From assembly GCA_017431345.1 (NCBI GenBank), contig JAFRLH010000007.1:1-64000 (forward strand): a stretch of DNA of 64,000 nucleotides, read 5' to 3'. Both the position numbers and the translations under genes were made by a program. This stretch comes from Lachnospiraceae bacterium. Its GTDB lineage: Bacteria > Bacillota > Clostridia > Lachnospirales > Lachnospiraceae. The notes beneath the pieces were generated by a model that saw only the letters and a program-made list of their open reading frames with translations, was not told where the DNA came from and did no database searches. Below are positions 17,138 through 26,490 of this stretch, piece by piece (within the stretch, counting starts at the first letter, position 1; each line of letters opens with the position of its first letter).

Positions 17138-18643
17138 ATGACGATTACTGATTATTTGTATATCCAGGCGGAAAGGATTCCGGACAGGACAGCTTTTTTC
17201 GACAGTAAGAACAGCTTTACCTATAAAGAACTGCTGTATACTGCAGAAGCTGTCGCCACCGGACTCCTCGCACGCGTCTGCGGCAGCAGACAGCCGGTGG
17301 CAGTTGTGATTGACAGGAATGTGGAGAGCATTGCTGCCTTTATGGGGATTGCCATCAGCAGGAATTTTTATGTGCCGATCGACAATACACAGCCGAAAAA
17401 GAGGATCCTTACCATTCTGGAACAGATGCAGCCGAAAGCTGTCATCCTGGCAGCGAAGCTGCCGGAGGATGTAAGAAGGGAGATAGAGATCCCGGTAATC
17501 CCTTATGAGGAACTGGCAGATACTTCCCCGGACAGGGCGATGCTGGAGACGATCAGAAAGAGCGCGATGGACACGGATCCGCTGTATGCGATCTGCACTT
17601 CCGGATCCACCGGCGTCCCCAAAGGCGTTCTTATATCCCATCGATCGGTCATGGATTTTATTCCGGTCTTTACGAAGACTTTCGGTTTTACGGAAAATGA
17701 TATTTTCGGCAATCAGGCGCCGTTTGATTTCGACGTATCGGTAAAAGATATTTATTCTGCCCTGTTCCTCGGCGCGACGGTATACATTATCCCCAGAATG
17801 TGCTTTATCATGCCAAAACTCCTGATGGATGCACTGGATGAGAAACATGTTTCCGTGATTATCTGGGCCGTATCGGCAATGTGCGTTGCCGCGGAAACGA
17901 ATGTGCTTGACTACAGAGTACCAGGGGCACTGAGAAAGATCCTGTTCTCCGGAGAAGTGATGCCGATCAAGATGCTGAATATCTGGAGACAGGCTGTCCC
18001 GGATGCAATGTATGTAAACCTTTACGGCCCGACAGAGATCACCTGCAACTGCATGTATTATATCCTGGACCGGGAATTCGGTCTGACTGACAAAATACCG
18101 CTCGGTGAAGTGTTTGAGAATGAAGCGGTTTATGTATTGAATGATCAGGATCAGCCGGTAGCGGTCGGAGAAACCGGAGAGATCTGTGTTACCGGAACCT
18201 GTCTTGCGATCGGATACTACAGAAATCCTGAAAAGACGGCAGCGGCTTTTGTCCAGAATCCGCTGCAGAGCGATTTCCCGGAACGGATGTACAGGACAGG
18301 AGATATGGCGGAATTGGCACCGGACGGACAGTATTATTTTGCAGCAAGGAAGGATTTTCAGATCAAGCATATGGGCCACCGGATCGAGCTGGAGGAGATC
18401 GAGATCCATCTGGGTGCACTTCCCGGCGTGTCCCGGGCAAGCTGTCTGTTTGATGCGGAAAAGAATAAGATCGTTGCTTATTATACAGGTACGCCGGATA
18501 AGAAGGAAGTGATCGCCGGGCTGAAGGAATCCCTGCCCAAATATATGGTCCCCAATATTTTTATCAAAACAGACCGGCTGCCGCTCAATAAGAATGGAAA
18601 GATCGACAGACAGGCATTGAGAAAGCAATATGAAGAACAATAA
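17138..18643 (+). CDS. AMP-forming adenylation enzyme, DltA-like
   Basis: 501 residues of the ANL superfamily, resembling D-alanine:carrier ligases and NRPS adenylation domains. All core motifs are visible: TSGSTGVPKG (P-loop, about residue 152), YGPTE (about 297), YRTGD (about 387), GHRIELEEIE (about 413) and the catalytic NKNGKID near the end. The start is at MTITDYL (17138), with AGGGAGA upstream, not the in-frame ATG at 17084 inside the previous gene. No carrier protein lies beside it; the only one in the window is the ACP at 33946, in a divergent operon. It may load D-alanine or another acid for polymer esterification. The specificity residues were not read with confidence. Confidence 0.85.
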   Translation: MTITDYLYIQAERIPDRTAFFDSKNSFTYKELLYTAEAVATGLLARVCGSRQPVAVVIDRNVESIAAFMGIAISRNFYVPIDNTQPKKRILTILEQMQPKAVILAAKLPEDVRREIEIPVIPYEELADTSPDRAMLETIRKSAMDTDPLYAICTSGSTGVPKGVLISHRSVMDFIPVFTKTFGFTENDIFGNQAPFDFDVSVKDIYSALFLGATVYIIPRMCFIMPKLLMDALDEKHVSVIIWAVSAMCVAAETNVLDYRVPGALRKILFSGEVMPIKMLNIWRQAVPDAMYVNLYGPTEITCNCMYYILDREFGLTDKIPLGEVFENEAVYVLNDQDQPVAVGETGEICVTGTCLAIGYYRNPEKTAAAFVQNPLQSDFPERMYRTGDMAELAPDGQYYFAARKDFQIKHMGHRIELEEIEIHLGALPGVSRASCLFDAEKNKIVAYYTGTPDKKEVIAGLKESLPKYMVPNIFIKTDRLPLNKNGKIDRQALRKQYEEQ

Positions 18644-18667
18644 AAGGCGGGGAAAAGGAGAACGGAT

Positions 18668-19765
18668 ATGACTGGCATATCAAAAAGAACTGCAATATTT
18701 TCTATGCTGTTTATTATCTTCGGCAGCCTTTTTGTCCTTCCCGTCAGGCTGCAGGCCGCAGGATCTCACAAAAAGGGATACAGGATCATGTTTCATAAAG
18801 ATGGGATCCATCTGACCATAGGAAGAAAAACGGATTGCCCGGTCACTGTTTTTAAAGGAAAGAAAACGCTGAAACACCCGAAGCTTGTTTTTAAAAGCAG
18901 TAATTCGCACGTTGCGTCCGTGAACAGCAGGACAGGAAAGGTCAAAGCAAAAGCAGCCGGAAAATGTAAGATCATATGCAGCTGCTATGTAAAAGGCGGG
19001 CCCCTGAAAAACAGCATCCATGTTGTTGTAAAAAGGAAACTGAAGAATTTTAAGAATCACTTTACATACATAGGACACCGGGGGGATCCGGATCACTATC
19101 CGGAAAACAGCATTGCCGGTTTTGAGCGTTCTATACAGAATGGCTGTGCGGGTATAGAATGCGATCTCTGGGAAACGGCGGGCGGAGACCTCCTGATCTG
19201 TCATGACTGGAATCTGAAAAAATTATGCGGGGCGGATATCTCCATCCGATCGCTGACGGAGGAAAGCCGTTATGAGTATCCGCTTAAATCAAAAACAGCC
19301 GGACGATATTATATTCCGACGCTTCATGAGACTCTGGAAAGCATGAAAAGCAAGAACGGGATCGTATATCTGCATCTGAAACAGCCTTCAAAGCTGGGAA
19401 AGGAATCGCTGGATAAGATCTATAACGAGATCAGGGATACCGGAATGCTGGAACAGACGGTGGTCTTCTGTAAGGCTAAAGGTGCATTGAAGTATCTTGC
19501 AAAAAAGGAGGACCCTCCGCTGCTGGCAAGATGGCTCAGCCCTAAAAAAAGTTTTAATAAAAATCTGTCGTGGTGCAGGAAAAACGGTATCTCACAGGTA
19601 TTCCTGTCGAAGATAAAATACCTTAACCGCTACAATGTCAATCGCTGCAGGGCTTATGGACTGGATGTCGGAATCTACTGGCTTGGAAATAAAGAGGCGA
19701 TCCTTTTGGGAATGGATTACGGGATCGATTTCGGCCTGCTGATTCATGACAGCCTGAATCGATAA
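18668..19765 (+). CDS. Secreted glycerophosphodiester phosphodiesterase with Big2-like domain
   Basis: 365 residues. A signal peptide (about residues 1-31, ending near LQAAG) leads to a bacterial Ig-like (Big2) repeat at about 40-120, with the hallmark VASVNSRTGKVKAKAAGKCKI. The catalytic GDPD domain follows: HRGDPDHYPENSIAGF (about 138-153), IECDLWE (about 163) and ICHDWNL (about 178). These supply the expected His, Arg, Glu, Asp and second His. It would hydrolyse glycerophosphodiester bonds outside the cell. Ending a teichoic-type operon, it may remodel or recycle the polymer made by its neighbours. The terminator overlaps its stop codon. Confidence 0.88.
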   Translation: MTGISKRTAIFSMLFIIFGSLFVLPVRLQAAGSHKKGYRIMFHKDGIHLTIGRKTDCPVTVFKGKKTLKHPKLVFKSSNSHVASVNSRTGKVKAKAAGKCKIICSCYVKGGPLKNSIHVVVKRKLKNFKNHFTYIGHRGDPDHYPENSIAGFERSIQNGCAGIECDLWETAGGDLLICHDWNLKKLCGADISIRSLTEESRYEYPLKSKTAGRYYIPTLHETLESMKSKNGIVYLHLKQPSKLGKESLDKIYNEIRDTGMLEQTVVFCKAKGALKYLAKKEDPPLLARWLSPKKSFNKNLSWCRKNGISQVFLSKIKYLNRYNVNRCRAYGLDVGIYWLGNKEAILLGMDYGIDFGLLIHDSLNR

Positions 19766-19808
19766 AAAGGAGCAGGAATCGAAAATCATTCCGATTCCTG
19801 CTCCTTTT
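19765..19808. terminator. Bidirectional terminator between convergent operons
   Basis: A perfect 17-bp stem (19765-19781 with 19792-19808) begins with AAAA and ends with TTTT, giving T-tracts on both strands. It closes the plus-strand polymer operon and the minus-strand phosphonate operon. Confidence 0.9.
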
Positions 19809-19839
19809 CTGTATCCGACAGGGAACAAACGGTATGAGA

Positions 19840-21402
19840 TCAGTCATTCGGACCGATCGTTTTGCCGTTGATCTTCCCGCCTTCCATCGTCCGCGTTGCT
19901 TTCTTCCCGGATTTTTTGATCGTGTTTTTGGATATTGTCGCTTTTGATTTTTTCCAGGCGAGGATGCCGAAGCGTTTGCAGCTTTTGATCTTGTTCCTGG
20001 TGACGGTTGCCGTAGAGGAATCATTTACCCTTACGCCGTCACTCGCAAATCCTTTGATCGTATTCTTGCTGATCTTAGTTTTTTTAGATTTCAGCAGATT
20101 GATCCCGGACTGGGTCTCACACAGCTTATTGTTGGCTTTGCTGACAATGGTATTGCCGGACACGGTGCATTTCTGGCACTTCGTCAGGCGGATCCCGTCT
20201 CCGGGTCCCGCATTGGTCGCTTTGTTTTGGACATTGACTGTAATGTTGTTGCTGTTGACTTTACAGCTGACAGCCCCTTCCAGAGCGACTGCAATGCCCT
20301 TCACGGGGAACGTGATGGTATTTCCGGATATTTCGATTTTGCCCGCGCGGTAATCTGCCGCAGGCGCACCGAGCTTGTTCTTTTTTTTGGTTTTCTGACC
20401 ATACACTTTTATGGCGGTCGCCATGGATTTATAGCCTCTGTATTTCACAGAGATCGTATTGCCGGATACTTTCACGTTCTGTTTCTTTACCACTGTTACA
20501 TTTCTGGAAAGCGACGGATAGAAAGACTTCACTTCCTTCGCATAAGTCCTGATGATGATACCGGATCCGCAGTCCGTGATCTTGTTGCCGCTGATCTCAC
20601 AGTTCGTAAAATTGGATGTGATGATCGCATAGGAAAAAAGGTCTGTAAATGTATTGTTCAGGAATTTGAAATTGTTGAAATAAGATCCTGCGATGGAGGA
20701 ATGTGTGCCGACACCGGAGGGGACGCCTGTGAATGTACAGTTCTGTACAGTAATATCTGCACAGGGGGTATCGTCATAAGCCGGCTGATTAGGGAAAACA
20801 GCTTCTTTCATAATATCGAACTGCAGGGCCTCTGTTCGGGCTGTCGATTTGCCGATAAAGTCTTTAAACGTGCAGTTATCGATCAAAACATTTTTACAGG
20901 CTCCGAATGTTACCATATGAGTGCTTTTTGTCCTGCAGAATGTGCAGTCTTTTATGGTAATGTTTTTCTCGTGCGCATTCCGGTAAATCGGAACGGTCCC
21001 TTTGTTGCCGTCCCAGGTTCCTCCGATGATCGCAATATCATGATATCCGTTATATCTGTAAAGGGGGACCTGCTCCGACGGCCTCCCGGCACGGAGCATG
21101 GTCTTTTTTCCGTTGTCACGGATATAGGTGACGCCATTGGATATAAGCGTCGTGTTGCTGTAAAGAGCAAGACTGGCGGAAAGATGGTATGTGCCGGCAG
21201 GTACTATGATCTCATATGTATCTCCGGCTTCTCCCTCTGCCGCATAGTCAAGATAATACTGCAGCTTTTTCGTGATGTCCGAACCGTTCTTTGCATTGGA
21301 CACAGTATAGGTATGCTTCGCTGCTTTTGCAGCGGCCGGCATCAGAACGATCAGCATACAAAATACAAAAAGCAGACGCATGGCCTTAGGCAGTGGTTTC
21401 AT
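19840..21402 (-). CDS. Secreted right-handed parallel beta-helix protein
   Basis: 520 residues with a signal peptide (about residues 1-28, ending PAAAKAA). The rest is a pectate-lyase-like solenoid of repeated 20-25 residue coils rich in NNT, SGNTI and NTI steps, for example ISGNTITFPV and VSGNTIVSK. Such proteins usually bind or cleave polysaccharide. No catalytic residues stand out, so lyase activity cannot be claimed. The C-terminus is lysine-rich and carries no LPXTG or other anchor. It is the last gene of the phosphonate operon, 30 nt after the YidC-LtaS fusion. Handling the exported polymer is possible, but that rests only on position. Confidence 0.8.
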   Translation of the reverse strand: MKPLPKAMRLLFVFCMLIVLMPAAAKAAKHTYTVSNAKNGSDITKKLQYYLDYAAEGEAGDTYEIIVPAGTYHLSASLALYSNTTLISNGVTYIRDNGKKTMLRAGRPSEQVPLYRYNGYHDIAIIGGTWDGNKGTVPIYRNAHEKNITIKDCTFCRTKSTHMVTFGACKNVLIDNCTFKDFIGKSTARTEALQFDIMKEAVFPNQPAYDDTPCADITVQNCTFTGVPSGVGTHSSIAGSYFNNFKFLNNTFTDLFSYAIITSNFTNCEISGNKITDCGSGIIIRTYAKEVKSFYPSLSRNVTVVKKQNVKVSGNTISVKYRGYKSMATAIKVYGQKTKKKNKLGAPAADYRAGKIEISGNTITFPVKGIAVALEGAVSCKVNSNNITVNVQNKATNAGPGDGIRLTKCQKCTVSGNTIVSKANNKLCETQSGINLLKSKKTKISKNTIKGFASDGVRVNDSSTATVTRNKIKSCKRFGILAWKKSKATISKNTIKKSGKKATRTMEGGKINGKTIGPND

Positions 21403-21432
21403 GTTAGACCCCCTTCATATAACAATTGCTGC

Positions 21433-24207
21433 TCATTGATTCTCGGCCAGATAGTTCTCTACATCATCCCAGCTCTTGCCAATGACAGTCCAGTTGTCCG
21501 GATTGAAAATGTCATCATGTACAGTAAGCCATGTCTCTTTATTGGAGAGCAGCTGTGATGCCTCGCCGCGGTTATCGACACGCCAGTTCTTGGATGTTGT
21601 GCAGAGCTGATCATGCGCAGTCTTTTCGTCGCTGTTAATGGCATTTCCGGTAAACGGATTGACCGGATTTTCGATCAGGCCGTCTGTTGCCAGAACAGGC
21701 GTATCGGCATTTGTCATGAACTCATTCGAAATATTGAACCCGTGCGCATTGAAGTCTTTTACCAGCATGAGACAGTTGAACTGCTCTGCATCGCATTTGC
21801 CTTCGTGATTGAGATAACTGAACTGTTTCAGCATTCTGCCGTGATCAGACACAACGATAATACGGGTATTGTCATAAACACCGTTCTCACGGAGATAATC
21901 AAACCACTTTCCAAGCTCCATATAGGATTTTATATTGACGCAGTAATGTCTGAATTTAGCCCCTGTAGGCGCTCTTTTGCCATTATAGCCCATCTTGCAT
22001 GTGCGTCCGTCTACGGTATACAGACTGTCATCATAAAAATCATTGTTGTCGACATGCAGAGACATTTCGTAATCCGGCATCTGCAGAACAGTATCCTCGT
22101 GTGTTGTTTTATTCGTCATACACAGCAGCGTATTTGTATCCTCATCCGTGATCTCCGTAATATCATTGAGATGGATCAGAACGGAATAGGCTTCCAGGAA
22201 TTTCTGCTCTACTCTGGTGTTGTTAGAGGAGGAATAATATTTTCCTTCGTCATAGACTGCTGTCTGTGCAACAACAGGCGAAGCCTTGAAGATGCTGTAG
22301 AAGAAGAAGTTACGCATCTGGAGTTTTTCATATTCCTCCCGGAATGCGGAAAACTCCGATGTATAGCTGCCCATTGTATTAAAAGTCTTGATCTCGGGAT
22401 AATCATTAAAGACGGAAAGATCAGGGATCCATTCGTAGCCGGCATAAGGCGGGTCGCAGACCGTGACCTCATATCCTTCGTTCAGGAACATTACGGGGAG
22501 TACTTTCAGCGCTTCATTCTGTTTGTCTACCAGCAGCTCATCATCCCGCAGATTGATCTCAACAGGAGAATACTCATAGCCGCCGAAAACGCCGGGAGAG
22601 CCGTAATTTGTCTTGCCGCCGAAAGAGATTACATTCGGATACCATGTAAAGCCGTCGAACTGTTCTTTGAGTTCCGGTTTTTCATTAAAAATATAAGGCA
22701 GGAAAGCCCCGATCGCTCTGTCCATCATCAGCACGATCACGTTCTGTCCGGTCTTGCTCAGCCGGAAGACCGGTTCGATCTCAGTTTCCACGACTTCGTT
22801 TGCAGGAAAAAGATAATCTGCTTCCGCGATCCCTTTCTGCATGTTGATGATGGAGTTGATGCTTAATCCGACAAGTCCGAGCGTTCCGATAATATAGACT
22901 GTCGGCAGCAGATTCTTTTTATACTTCCAGACAAGCAGGCAGACAGCGATGACGACAGCAATGACCAGCAGGTTCAGCATTTTTTCCCGGAAGCTGTAGG
23001 ATGGCTGGTTGTCAAAGATCAGTCCGGTGGAAATATCACCCAGATGCCTGCCAAAGAACATATAGGTGGAAACGCATGCGATCGAGGCACACCAGTAAAT
23101 GACCGTGAAGATACGTTTAAAGCGTGTATCGGCCAGGAAATAGAAAACCGTTCCCCATACCAGGAAGAAGCCGGCGGTCAATACGGCAGTGCCGAGCGAA
23201 TACCGGATGGGATTTCTGTAGGCGAGCTTCTCGACAAATTCCAGCGGGGAATCGCTGATGACTGCTTCCGGAATGACAAAACCGATCAGGAGAGTCAGGA
23301 ATACGCCGCCGAGCAGGAAATAAAGCGCGGGGACCGGTTCGGACGGTTTCTTTTCACGGACCTTGCTGCCGGAGAACTTCTCTTTTATCAGATTGAACAG
23401 AGGCAGCAGGGTTATGAGAAGGATCAATGCAAAGAATACGGTCCTCTTTCCGGACCATAATCTTCCGGTGGCGGCAAAATACCCGAACACGACCACGCCG
23501 AATGCCGCAGCCAGTACTGCAAAGACTTCCTTCGGATGTTTCAGTACCTTGTAGAAAATATTCTTTACGAGCGAGAAGACATTGTTCAGTGTCCAGTACA
23601 TGACAAGGCCTGCCGGACGGTCATACAGCAGAACCAGGAACAGGATGGTCAGAACGACCTGCTGGATCTTGCTGCTTAACGGAAATCCCTTTGAATAGAT
23701 CGCGCCGGAGACCAGATTGATCACTGTCATCAGGATCGGCAGTATATTTACCGTAAAACCGGCTATCGTGAACATGGCGTCCGGTGCGCCCAGGTCTCTG
23801 ATCGGACCGAAGGAAGCGCCCTGGAGCAGGACCAGATCGGACAGAAAACGGTACGCAGCGATAAAGAACGGGATCTGCAGCAGAAGTGAGATCGAGCTCT
23901 TTAAGGAGTGCAGCGGATGATAATTCTGCTGACGGTAATAGGTCTGCAGCATCATATACTGCTCATCGCCTTTAAACGTTTTCTTGATATGATCCACCCA
24001 GTGCTTCATGGAAGCCTGTTTATCACGTTCTGCTTCCTGCATCACATCCGCTCTGCGGTAAAGCGGAAGGATCAGGAAGTTGACCACCAGGCTTACGCCG
24101 ATGATGGAAACGCCCGGATTCTTCAGCAGGCGGTACATGAGTACAAAGATGATCTCAATGATCAGCACAAGCGGCTGAACGATCAGATTATAGAGGACAG
24201 ATAGCAT
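21433..24207 (-). CDS. YidC/Oxa1-like insertase fused to an LtaS-type phosphoglycerol transferase
   Basis: 924 residues. Residues 1-230 match the YidC/Oxa1 fold: a membrane start, LPLYRRAD with an Arg where YidC has its groove Arg, a charged loop (about 55-95), then hydrophobic segments and VMYWTLNNVFSLVKN. Residues 230-470 hold about seven further membrane segments. Residues 485-820 form an alkaline-phosphatase/sulfatase-fold domain: NVIVLMMDR (about 487) with the metal-binding Asp, GGKTNYGSPG (about 529) with a candidate Thr nucleophile as in LtaS, and VVSDHGRML (about 784). LtaS-type enzymes move glycerol-phosphate from phosphatidylglycerol outside the cell. Ribosome binding site present; the 13-nt gap to the upstream gene implies co-transcription. 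The YidC part may act as a membrane scaffold or assist export. Domain calls are good; joint function is inference. Confidence 0.85.
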   Translation of the reverse strand: MLSVLYNLIVQPLVLIIEIIFVLMYRLLKNPGVSIIGVSLVVNFLILPLYRRADVMQEAERDKQASMKHWVDHIKKTFKGDEQYMMLQTYYRQQNYHPLHSLKSSISLLLQIPFFIAAYRFLSDLVLLQGASFGPIRDLGAPDAMFTIAGFTVNILPILMTVINLVSGAIYSKGFPLSSKIQQVVLTILFLVLLYDRPAGLVMYWTLNNVFSLVKNIFYKVLKHPKEVFAVLAAAFGVVVFGYFAATGRLWSGKRTVFFALILLITLLPLFNLIKEKFSGSKVREKKPSEPVPALYFLLGGVFLTLLIGFVIPEAVISDSPLEFVEKLAYRNPIRYSLGTAVLTAGFFLVWGTVFYFLADTRFKRIFTVIYWCASIACVSTYMFFGRHLGDISTGLIFDNQPSYSFREKMLNLLVIAVVIAVCLLVWKYKKNLLPTVYIIGTLGLVGLSINSIINMQKGIAEADYLFPANEVVETEIEPVFRLSKTGQNVIVLMMDRAIGAFLPYIFNEKPELKEQFDGFTWYPNVISFGGKTNYGSPGVFGGYEYSPVEINLRDDELLVDKQNEALKVLPVMFLNEGYEVTVCDPPYAGYEWIPDLSVFNDYPEIKTFNTMGSYTSEFSAFREEYEKLQMRNFFFYSIFKASPVVAQTAVYDEGKYYSSSNNTRVEQKFLEAYSVLIHLNDITEITDEDTNTLLCMTNKTTHEDTVLQMPDYEMSLHVDNNDFYDDSLYTVDGRTCKMGYNGKRAPTGAKFRHYCVNIKSYMELGKWFDYLRENGVYDNTRIIVVSDHGRMLKQFSYLNHEGKCDAEQFNCLMLVKDFNAHGFNISNEFMTNADTPVLATDGLIENPVNPFTGNAINSDEKTAHDQLCTTSKNWRVDNRGEASQLLSNKETWLTVHDDIFNPDNWTVIGKSWDDVENYLAENQ

Positions 24208-24220
24208 GTGTTACACCTCT

Positions 24221-25345
24221 TCAGTCTAAACTCTTCAGATAGTTCATGAAGTTTGTCTTGTTTTCCAGCGCTGTTGTAGTAGGCCGGCCGAGGTCGGCAC
24301 GGGCCCCGATGGAACACTTGATCTCGATCAGACGGAGACCGCTGTTTTCCTTCGCAGCAGCAAGCTCTCTGTCAAGATCTTCAAAATTATCAACACTGAC
24401 AGCATCGGGATAGCCGCAGGCTTTTGCTGCAGCGACGACATCGATCTTTCCGGCTGCGGTAGGCATGCCGCCTACTGTTTCGTGGGCGCCGTTGTTGATC
24501 ACGATATGCACCAGATTGGCAGGGCAGACCGAGCCGGTGACCGCGAGCGCGCCCATATGCATCAGCATGGAACCGTCTCCGTCAATGCACCAGATCTTAT
24601 GATCCGGCTTGTTGATCGCAATGCCCAGGGCAATGGAAGAGGTATGTCCCATGGAACCGACGGTCAGGAAATCGTACTGATGGCTCTGGCCGTTGGCAAC
24701 TCTGATCTCGAAGAGCTCCCGGCTTGCTTTTCCCGTTGTTGAGACGATGGGATCAGTACCGGTAAAAGCTGCAATGTGCCGGATGATCTCTTCCCGGACC
24801 ATTTTGTTCCCGTTTTTGTAAACGACCTTTTTGTCCATTGTCAGGGCGTTCTTGCGGATGATGAATGCGACCGATTTTCCGGCAGCAAGGATTCCTCTGA
24901 AGTCATCCATGGCTGCAGAAAGCTCTTCAGGCGCAGTATCTTCCGAGACAATGAAAGGTTTGATGTCCATATCCTCCATCAGTTTCACGGTTACCTGCCC
25001 CTGATAGATGTGCTGCGGTTCGTCATGGACGCCGGGCTGGCCCCGCCAGCCGATCACGAAGATGACCGGGATGGCATAAACTTTGTCATTCAGCAGAGAG
25101 GCAACGGGATTGATGATGTTTCCCTGACCGGAGTTCTGCATATAGACGACAGGAACTTTGCCGGTGGCGAGATGATAACCGGCCGCAAGGGCAGTGCAGT
25201 TGCCTTCATTTGCAGCGATCAGATGATGGTGCGGATCAATGCCGTAAGTATCCATCAGATAGTTGCAGAGTGCTTTGATCTGGGAATCGGGTACGCCGGT
25301 ATAAAAATCTGCGCCCAGTATGTCAACAAATGTTTTAATATCCAT
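24221..25345 (-). CDS. aepY: Phosphonopyruvate decarboxylase (ThDP-dependent)
   Basis: 374 residues. It converts phosphonopyruvate to phosphonoacetaldehyde and CO2, the step that pulls the unfavourable PEP mutase reaction forward. The N-terminus keeps FYTGVPDSQI and the catalytic-type Glu in AANEGNCTALAAGYH. The ThDP-binding region is IDGDGSMLMHMGAL, followed by NNGAHETVGG. HDEPQH in the middle is typical of the family. Length is normal for AepY. It lies 2 nt downstream of the reductase and one gene from PEP mutase, so the pathway order is complete: mutase, decarboxylase, reductase. Related sulfopyruvate decarboxylases are an alternative, made unlikely by the neighbours. Confidence 0.92.
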   Translation of the reverse strand: MDIKTFVDILGADFYTGVPDSQIKALCNYLMDTYGIDPHHHLIAANEGNCTALAAGYHLATGKVPVVYMQNSGQGNIINPVASLLNDKVYAIPVIFVIGWRGQPGVHDEPQHIYQGQVTVKLMEDMDIKPFIVSEDTAPEELSAAMDDFRGILAAGKSVAFIIRKNALTMDKKVVYKNGNKMVREEIIRHIAAFTGTDPIVSTTGKASRELFEIRVANGQSHQYDFLTVGSMGHTSSIALGIAINKPDHKIWCIDGDGSMLMHMGALAVTGSVCPANLVHIVINNGAHETVGGMPTAAGKIDVVAAAKACGYPDAVSVDNFEDLDRELAAAKENSGLRLIEIKCSIGARADLGRPTTTALENKTNFMNYLKSLD

Positions 25346-25347
25346 GC

Positions 25348-26472
25348 TTAATTCTCCTGTCTTAAGATCTCATGATACAGGGCGTCAATGGTTTCCTCGT
25401 CCAGCCTCACGGGATGGTTCTTAAGTCTTACGGGATTAACGGAGGTCTTCAGAACGTCGAAATCCTCTGCCGCTGCTGCCGGGGCTTTCAGATCCAGCGC
25501 GCTGACGATCTGGTTAAGCTTTGCTGCGGCTTCTTCCGGCGAACGGCACCCCATGGCTTCAGCGATTCCTGCAAAGACGCCTTTCAGGTATTCCTCACCG
25601 CGGGGATCGATGCAGCGGTCTGTATGCGCAAGCATCCAGGGGAACAGGACACGGTCGCACAATGCAGCGGCGTGTCCGTGCGCGATCCCGTACAGGCTTG
25701 TAAGTTTATAGCACATGGCATGGCCTGCGGTGGTCTGTGTGATGTTGATCGCTTTTCCGGCTGTATTTGCGGCAATCAGCATGGCGGCATTCGCTTCGTC
25801 GTCGTTGGCGATATAGCCGTCCATGTTTGCCAGTACCATTTCAATCGCGTTCCGGCTGTAAACGCGGCTTTCCTCCGTGCTGTTGACAGACCAGAAGGAC
25901 TCGATCGAATGACACAGCGCATCGAGCATCGTACTCTTTTTCTGATAGAGGGGAAGCGTCTTCAGCGCGCTGCTGTCCATCAGGACAGCGGACGGGATCA
26001 TACTTTCATGCGTAACAGACTGTTTCGCATCGTTGTAATAGATGACGGCATATCTGGTCGCTTCGGAACCCGTGCCGGCTGTGGTAGGGATCGCCATAAG
26101 AGGAACATCGTTGGGGACGATCTCCTGCTGCAGATAATTGACGGCGGGATCCATATTGCTGTACAGCTTGATGCATTTTGCCACATCGATGGCTGAGCCG
26201 CCGCCGATCGCGGCGATCGCGTCACAGTCGGAGCTGTTGAATAAAGCGACGCCGTTATAAACGGATTCATACAGCGGATTCGGCTGAAAATCATCAAAGA
26301 AAACGACATCGATCCCGGTACGTTCTTTCAGCGTTTTAAAATAATCATTCAGGCGAAGGAATGGCAGAGAAGCGTCGCATACCAGAAAAATGCGCTTATA
26401 CTGCTGTTCTTTAAAATAGGTGTCCAGTTCGGCATAGTTCTCCGAGCCTTTGAGTATTAACTGTTCTTTCAT
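25348..26472 (-). CDS. Iron-containing alcohol dehydrogenase, phosphonoacetaldehyde reductase
   Basis: 374 residues of the group III iron-dependent alcohol dehydrogenases. It shows the nucleotide-binding GGGSAIDVAK (about residue 90), PTTAGTGSEAT (about 129) and the metal-ligand region ALCHSIE (about 185), with further His residues at TTAGHAMCY and GIAHGHAA. In phosphonate clusters this family (PhpC-like) reduces phosphonoacetaldehyde to 2-hydroxyethylphosphonate. No aminotransferase that would make 2-aminoethylphosphonate occurs in this operon, which favours hydroxyethylphosphonate as the end product. The 18-nt gap to the PEP mutase fusion and 2-nt gap to aepY show a tight operon. Confidence 0.88.
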   Translation of the reverse strand: MKEQLILKGSENYAELDTYFKEQQYKRIFLVCDASLPFLRLNDYFKTLKERTGIDVVFFDDFQPNPLYESVYNGVALFNSSDCDAIAAIGGGSAIDVAKCIKLYSNMDPAVNYLQQEIVPNDVPLMAIPTTAGTGSEATRYAVIYYNDAKQSVTHESMIPSAVLMDSSALKTLPLYQKKSTMLDALCHSIESFWSVNSTEESRVYSRNAIEMVLANMDGYIANDDEANAAMLIAANTAGKAINITQTTAGHAMCYKLTSLYGIAHGHAAALCDRVLFPWMLAHTDRCIDPRGEEYLKGVFAGIAEAMGCRSPEEAAAKLNQIVSALDLKAPAAAAEDFDVLKTSVNPVRLKNHPVRLDEETIDALYHEILRQEN

Positions 26473-26490
26473 TCCATCAGTACCTCTGAA

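Noticed and set aside
20227-21558. 443-codon plus-strand frame opposite the beta-helix gene
   Set aside because: Shadow frame; the minus strand carries a signal peptide and regular solenoid repeats. The similar long frame at 21613-22866 is rejected for the same reason.
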